A stretch of 11,106 bases of DNA from an uncultured Methylophaga sp. (GTDB taxonomy: Bacteria; Pseudomonadota; Gammaproteobacteria; Nitrosococcales; Methylophagaceae). Below the pieces are notes generated by a model. That model was not told where the DNA came from. It did no database searches and was given only the letters and a program-made list of their open reading frames with translations. Position 1 is the first letter of the stretch, and each line of letters begins with the position of its first letter. Both the position numbers and the translations under genes were made by a program. Below, piece by piece: positions 7,120-11,106 of the stretch. The DNA is taken from NCBI GenBank assembly GCA_946885755.1, contig CAMPHB010000019.1, forward strand, positions 1 through 11,106. Direction: 5' to 3'.

Positions 7120-7341
7120 ATGCGCATTTTGATTTTACTGGCGATAGGATTGTTGCTGTTTTTGATCTTTCGTAATTTGCTGCGCAAAGCCCGCAGCGAG
7201 CGGCAGGCCAACCCCAGAGAGGAACACATGGTGCGTTGTCAGCACTGTGGTTTACATCTGCTGCCACAAGAGGCGGTGCGTAAAGATCAGCAATATTTCT
7301 GCAGTCAGGAACATCTTGAGGCTTTTCAGAAACAAGACTGA
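7120..7341 (+). CDS. Small membrane protein with zinc-ribbon-like tail (PP0621 family)
   Basis: 73-aa protein resembling the PP0621 family of gammaproteobacterial hypothetical proteins. Its function is unknown. Residues 2-17 (RILILLAIGLLLFLIF) form one membrane helix, followed by a basic stretch (RNLLRKARSER). That places the C-terminal part in the cytoplasm by the positive-inside rule. The tail has C40-x2-C43 and, after 17 residues, C61-x3-H65 in YFCSQEHLEAF, a likely Cys3His zinc site of the treble-clef or MYM/TRASH kind. The ATG at 7120 is chosen because GAGG (7110-7113) precedes it at a normal distance. An in-frame TTG at 7108 lies inside the terminator T-run. The stop TGA overlaps the pilS ATG by one base (TGATG), indicating translational coupling. 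A role beside PilS at the membrane is inference only. Confidence 0.8.
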   Translation: MRILILLAIGLLLFLIFRNLLRKARSERQANPREEHMVRCQHCGLHLLPQEAVRKDQQYFCSQEHLEAFQKQD

Positions 7342-8933
7342 TGTCAAATTCAGAGATCGCTGTCGCGGTTGAACAAACCGAAACCTCGTGGCGCGCACTG
7401 CGCCTGTTTTCAGGTTACCGGCTGTTTCTGGCATCGGTTTTATTTATTGTCGTTTATCTGCAGTTACCACCAGACTTTCTCGGTAAAAAATATCCTGCGC
7501 TGTACCAGCTAATTAGCCTCAGTTATTTGCTGCTGGCAGTAGTGTTGCTGGTTTTCAGCAGTCGCCAATGGGGGGTATTTGTTACCCAGTGCAGTATTCA
7601 GTTACTGATCGACGTGCTGGCGCTGGCGTTGATTATCCATACCAGTGGTGGTTTGCAAACCGGACTTGGCGCTTTACTGGTGGTAATCGTCTTGGCCGGC
7701 GGTGCATTAATACCGGGCCGGATGGCCGCTTTTATTGCGGCAATAGCGACACTGGCAGTGTTGCTGGAAGCCAGTTACGGTCAAATCAGCGGCCAGTCGA
7801 TCAGTCATTTTGGTCAGGCCGGTATGCTGGGCGCGATATTTTTTATTACGGCGCTCTTGGCGCAACTGGTATCGCGCAAAATGCTGCACTCCCAAACGCT
7901 GGCAGAACAGCGGGCAGCCGAATTAAGCAAACTGGCAACACTCAATCAGCATATTATCAGCCGTATGCAGGTAGCGGTGCTGGTGGTGGATGACCTGGGC
8001 CGGGTCAGTCTGCTCAATCAGTCCGCACAGCGCTTACTGGGACTTGAAGATGTGCCGGCAAATTTCAGTTTGAAACGTTATGTACCCGAGTTGGTGAGTC
8101 AGTTACAACAGTGGCAACAGTATGCCCATGAAGCCTTCAAACCGTTTCAGGCGCGTGCCGACCTGCCGGAATTGCAAGCCCGTGCAACCCGTCTGGATTC
8201 GGGCGAAATTGTCTTGTTTATTGAAAATACCACCGAACTTGCTCAGCAAGCCCAGCAACTCAAACTGGCTTCATTGGGGCGCTTGACTGCCAGTATTGCC
8301 CACGAGATCCGTAATCCGCTGGCAGCCATCAGCCATGCCGGTGAACTGTTATCTGAACAACGCGCCGAAGATCCGGCAATAGGTAAGTTAACCGGTATTA
8401 TTCAGCGCCACAGCGGCCGGATGAATGCCATTATCGAAACAATTTTGCAGATGAGCCGGCGTAAAGTGGTCGAACCACAGGTTGTCGTGCTGGCGGATTG
8501 GCTGGCAAAATTTATTGAAGAATTTGCCGAAACCAAACAGCTGGCTGCTGGCAAAATCCAGTTAACGATTCTGGCACCACTGGCGCGTGTCTGGACAGAT
8601 GCTCAGCAATTACACCAGGTGTTATGGAATTTACTGGAAAATGCCTTGCAACATGCCGATATGTCGGCAGCACAGCCTTTACAGCTTAGCGTTGCGGTGC
8701 AGGCCGATGAAGTCTGGATCGATGTGCTTGATAACGGCGCCGGTGTTTCTGAGCAGGCCTTGAAACATTTATTCGAGCCGTTTTATTCTGCAAGACAAGG
8801 CGGCACCGGACTAGGCTTGTATCTGGCGCGCGAGCTTTGTCAGGCTAACGGTGCAAGGCTGAGTTATCTGGCTGAGCCGAAGTGCTGTTTTCGGATAAGT
8901 TACCCGCTACAACGACGAGACTTGATTCAATGA
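7341..8933 (+). CDS. pilS: Type IV pilus sensor histidine kinase PilS
   Basis: PilS is the inner membrane histidine kinase that phosphorylates PilR to control pilin (pilA) transcription. In P. aeruginosa it also binds PilA in the membrane. The product has 530 aa, typical for PilS. The N-terminal ~180 residues hold about six hydrophobic helices (about 26-42, 54-72, 86-100, 107-125, 128-146 and 160-176). A PAS-like segment (about 205-300, VAVLVVDDLGRVSLLNQSAQ) follows. The dimerisation/phosphoacceptor domain has LASLGRLTASIAHEIRNPL with His321. The ATPase domain has the N-box NLLENALQHA (430-439), DNGAGV (464-469), LFEPFYS and GTGLGL (488-493). All key residues are present. Start and stop overlap both neighbours (TGATG and ATGA), so the three genes are one translationally coupled unit. 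Structural pil genes are not in the window, so the name rests on similarity and on the paired pilR. Confidence 0.9.
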   Translation: MSNSEIAVAVEQTETSWRALRLFSGYRLFLASVLFIVVYLQLPPDFLGKKYPALYQLISLSYLLLAVVLLVFSSRQWGVFVTQCSIQLLIDVLALALIIHTSGGLQTGLGALLVVIVLAGGALIPGRMAAFIAAIATLAVLLEASYGQISGQSISHFGQAGMLGAIFFITALLAQLVSRKMLHSQTLAEQRAAELSKLATLNQHIISRMQVAVLVVDDLGRVSLLNQSAQRLLGLEDVPANFSLKRYVPELVSQLQQWQQYAHEAFKPFQARADLPELQARATRLDSGEIVLFIENTTELAQQAQQLKLASLGRLTASIAHEIRNPLAAISHAGELLSEQRAEDPAIGKLTGIIQRHSGRMNAIIETILQMSRRKVVEPQVVVLADWLAKFIEEFAETKQLAAGKIQLTILAPLARVWTDAQQLHQVLWNLLENALQHADMSAAQPLQLSVAVQADEVWIDVLDNGAGVSEQALKHLFEPFYSARQGGTGLGLYLARELCQANGARLSYLAEPKCCFRISYPLQRRDLIQ

Positions 8934-10297
8934 ATCCACAAGCGCTGATTGTTGATGACGAAGCCGATATTCTGGAGCTGCTGTCGATGACGCTGGCAGC
9001 GATGGATATCGACTGCGTGACCGCTGAAAATATTGCGCAGGCCAAACAGGCACTACAACAACAATCTTTTGATCTGTGTTTTACCGATATGCGGCTGCCT
9101 GATGGCAATGGCATCGATCTGGTGAACTGGCTGCAACAAAAAAAACCGGAACTGCCGGTCGCAGTGATTACCGCTCACGGCAGTATGGATCTGGCGGTAC
9201 AGGCATTAAAAGCAGGCGCCTTTGATTTTGTCTCTAAACCGGTCAAATTACGGGTACTGCGTGAACTGGTCGCCGCCGCATTAAAACTGTCACCCGCCCG
9301 GCCACAACAGCGTGAGCGGCGTTCGCGGGATAGGTTGCTCGGCGATACTGATGTCATGCGCGAATTACGTGGCAAAGTCACCAAACTGGCGCGAAGTCAG
9401 GCGCCGGTCTATATCAGTGGCGAATCGGGTACCGGCAAGGAGCTAGTGGCGCGGCTGATCCATGATCTGGGCGCGCGCGGCGATAATGCGTTTGTGCCGG
9501 TGAACTGTGGTGCGATTCCGGCGGAATTGGTTGAGAGTGAATTTTTCGGTCATAAGAAAGGCTCATTTACAGGGGCCGTCGCTGACAAACAGGGCCTATT
9601 TCAGGCAGCACACGGCGGCACATTATTTTTGGATGAGGTCGCTGATTTACCATTGATGATGCAGGTTAAGCTGCTGCGGGCGATTCAGGAAAAAACCATC
9701 CGGCCGGTCGGCAGCCATGAAGAAATTAATGTTGATGTGCGGATTTTGTCGGCAACCCATAAAGATCTGGCCGCCTGTGTCAAAAATGGCAGTTTTCGCG
9801 AAGATCTGTTTTATAGGCTTAATGTCATTGAATTAAAAGTACCGGCACTGCGCCACCGGCAAGCGGATATTCCGCTGTTGGCAGAGCATATTTTGCAGCG
9901 CGTAGCGGCCAAAAATCAGCAGAAAAAACCCAGACTGAGCAACAAGGCGCTGACCGCGTTGCAGCAATATCCGTTTCCCGGCAATGTCCGCGAACTGGAA
10001 AATACGCTGGAGCGGGCGCTGACTTGGGCTGAGGGTGAAATCATTGAACAAGATGATTTAATGTTGCCTGCCGCGGCCGTCGGCATACAGTCAAATGCAG
10101 CCGTGCACAGTACACAACAAACGGCTGATATTGCCGGTGCGCCTGAAGATTTGGAATCTCATCTGGAATCACAGGAACGGGCGATTATCCAGCAGGCGCT
10201 TGAGGCAACCCGCTGGAACCGGACGGCTGCGGCTAAAAAACTCGGTATCAGCTTCCGGGCGCTGCGTTATAAATTGAAAAAACTCGATATCGATTAA
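8930..10297 (+). CDS. pilR: Sigma-54-dependent response regulator PilR
   Basis: PilR is an NtrC-family activator that, when phosphorylated by PilS, drives RpoN-dependent transcription of pilA. The product has 455 aa from the ATG at 8930, whose ATGA overlaps the pilS stop. The frame stays open upstream, but only this start gives a normal receiver N-terminus (MNPQALIVDDEADILELL). The receiver has phosphoacceptor Asp53, Thr81 and Lys103. The AAA+ domain has Walker A GESGTGKE (164-171), sigma-54 loop GSFTGA (211-216) and Walker B TLFLDEVADL (231-240). GSFTGA replaces the common GAFTGA, as I recall for P. aeruginosa PilR, so it is a family trait and not a defect. The Fis-type helix-turn-helix is at the end (WNRTAAAKKLGISFRALRYKLKKL). 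No terminator follows; ygfZ converges 13 nt later. Confidence 0.92.
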   Translation: MNPQALIVDDEADILELLSMTLAAMDIDCVTAENIAQAKQALQQQSFDLCFTDMRLPDGNGIDLVNWLQQKKPELPVAVITAHGSMDLAVQALKAGAFDFVSKPVKLRVLRELVAAALKLSPARPQQRERRSRDRLLGDTDVMRELRGKVTKLARSQAPVYISGESGTGKELVARLIHDLGARGDNAFVPVNCGAIPAELVESEFFGHKKGSFTGAVADKQGLFQAAHGGTLFLDEVADLPLMMQVKLLRAIQEKTIRPVGSHEEINVDVRILSATHKDLAACVKNGSFREDLFYRLNVIELKVPALRHRQADIPLLAEHILQRVAAKNQQKKPRLSNKALTALQQYPFPGNVRELENTLERALTWAEGEIIEQDDLMLPAAAVGIQSNAAVHSTQQTADIAGAPEDLESHLESQERAIIQQALEATRWNRTAAAKKLGISFRALRYKLKKLDID

Positions 10298-10310
10298 AAC
10301 CGGTTTACCG

Positions 10311-11106
10311 CTAGTTTGTGGCCAACTGCCGGATTTCGGTGATCTCATTATTAGCCAAAAACAACGGCTGATCGGCCATAGCCAACTTTAATGACAGCTG
10401 AACTAGACTGCGCCCGTCACCTAACGGACAACTTTGCACCAGCTGACCGGCAACTTCGCCGGTGTCATTAACAATATCGCTGCCAACCGGTGGTAAATCA
10501 GCAACGGCGACTTCACCCAGAAACAGCCGGCGTTTCGCTTCGCCAAGATAATGCAGCCGGGCGACCACTTCCTGGCCCGGATAGCAACCTTTGCGGAAAC
10601 TAACCCCCCCGGCCAAATCCAGATTCACTTGCTGCGGCGTAAAGCGTTCACGCGACTCAGCATAAATCATCGGATAACCTGCCTGTATCAGCGGTTGTAG
10701 CCAACAAAGGCGCGACTGCTGGCTTAAACCTGCCTGCTCAAGTTCTGCTAAAACCACTTCACTGTCTGAGGCAGAGACGATAGAAAATGCCAGCATGTTA
10801 TTGATCTTTGCAGTGTAATTAACAGCGTTATTATTAGTAATCGCCAGCAGCAGATGATCGCTTAACGGGCTGATTTCAACTTTGCTGCGCAACTTAAACA
10901 TGCTCAGGCGCTGCGTTAGAAAATCTGCCTGATCGGCCGGCAACAGCAATACAAAATCATCTTGTCTGCGGAGTAACCAGAATACAGCCAGCAGCCGGCC
11001 TTTGGCCTGACAGAAACCGGTTAACTGCGCCTCACCCGGTTGCGCGGCTTTAACATCATTGGTTAGCAGGTTTTGCAGAAAACTTTCTGCGTCATCACCG
11101 CTTACC
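10311..11106 (-). CDS. ygfZ: tRNA-modifying/Fe-S assembly protein YgfZ, 5' end outside the window
   Basis: YgfZ (COG0354, GcvT-like folate-binding fold) supports assembly or repair of certain Fe-S enzymes, such as the tRNA thiomethylase MiaB, in a tetrahydrofolate-dependent way. 264 residues are visible, and the frame is open to the window edge. E. coli YgfZ has 326 aa, so about 60 N-terminal residues are missing. Near the edge the reading VSGDDAESFLQNLLTNDV then AKGRLLAVFWLLRR matches the N-terminal domain of the family. The family signature with its conserved Cys, KGCYPGQE, is encoded at 10592-10569. The downstream GEAKRRLFLGEVA matches the start of the C-terminal domain. The TTG at 10949 is an internal leucine codon, not the start. 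The gene converges on pilR with 13 nt between the stops and no hairpin terminator. Confidence 0.93.
   Translation of the reverse strand, partial: VSGDDAESFLQNLLTNDVKAAQPGEAQLTGFCQAKGRLLAVFWLLRRQDDFVLLLPADQADFLTQRLSMFKLRSKVEISPLSDHLLLAITNNNAVNYTAKINNMLAFSIVSASDSEVVLAELEQAGLSQQSRLCWLQPLIQAGYPMIYAESRERFTPQQVNLDLAGGVSFRKGCYPGQEVVARLHYLGEAKRRLFLGEVAVADLPPVGSDIVNDTGEVAGQLVQSCPLGDGRSLVQLSLKLAMADQPLFLANNEITEIRQLATN

Noticed and set aside
7568..7993. 141-codon plus-strand frame inside pilS
   Set aside because: It is a shifted reading of the PilS membrane and PAS regions, low in complexity with many Gly, and has no independent support.
10311..10949. ygfZ starting at the TTG at 10949
   Set aside because: The frame continues upstream to the window edge with clear YgfZ N-terminal similarity (SFLQNLLTNDV, AKGRLLAVF), so this TTG is internal.

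Overview
The window looks like ordinary chromosome from a gammaproteobacterium with type IV pili. The evidence is a GlnB very close to the enterobacterial protein, a SuhB starting MHPMLNIAVRAAR, BamD, an OprI-type alanine-zipper lipoprotein, PilS/PilR and YgfZ. Base composition is moderate (roughly half G+C by eye) and even. I see no IS elements, phage genes, tRNA, rRNA or CRISPR. I cannot name the genus. A pseudomonad-like or methylotroph-like gammaproteobacterium would fit.

Layout. (1) 1-1626, + strand: the 3' part of glutamine-dependent NAD+ synthetase (nadE), with an in-frame stop close to the window edge, then glnB (PII) 9 nt downstream. (2) 1642-1668: a shared hairpin terminator facing bamD (minus, 1673-2455). 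(3) bamD is divergent from a LysM-YkuD L,D-transpeptidase (2603-3766). That gene shares a strong bidirectional terminator (3783-3814) with a convergent OprI/Lpp-type lipoprotein gene (3832-4131, minus). The transpeptidase is a plausible enzyme for tethering that lipoprotein to peptidoglycan. (4) A divergent region (4132-4362) carries an extended -10 promoter and a leader for suhB (4363-5157). The leader contains a boxA-like element merged with the ribosome binding site. (5) typA/bipA (5222-7054) follows and ends at a strong terminator (7077-7109). (6) A compact operon starts right against that terminator: a small membrane protein with a zinc-ribbon-like tail (7120-7341), pilS (7341-8933) and pilR (8930-10297). 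Reading frames overlap at both junctions. (7) ygfZ (minus, 10311 to the edge) converges on pilR with only 13 nt between the stop codons.

How the genes fit together. nadE-glnB links NAD synthesis with nitrogen/carbon sensing. bamD, the L,D-transpeptidase and the lipoprotein form an envelope block. suhB and typA both act on ribosome biogenesis. The pilSR operon controls pilin transcription.

I do not see a wholly new system. The points most worth following are the boxA/Shine-Dalgarno overlap before suhB, the pairing of the transpeptidase with the lipoprotein (with a SPOR-like tail on the enzyme and a Cys-Cys pair in the lipoprotein), the small zinc-ribbon protein coupled to pilS, and the stop codon inside nadE.
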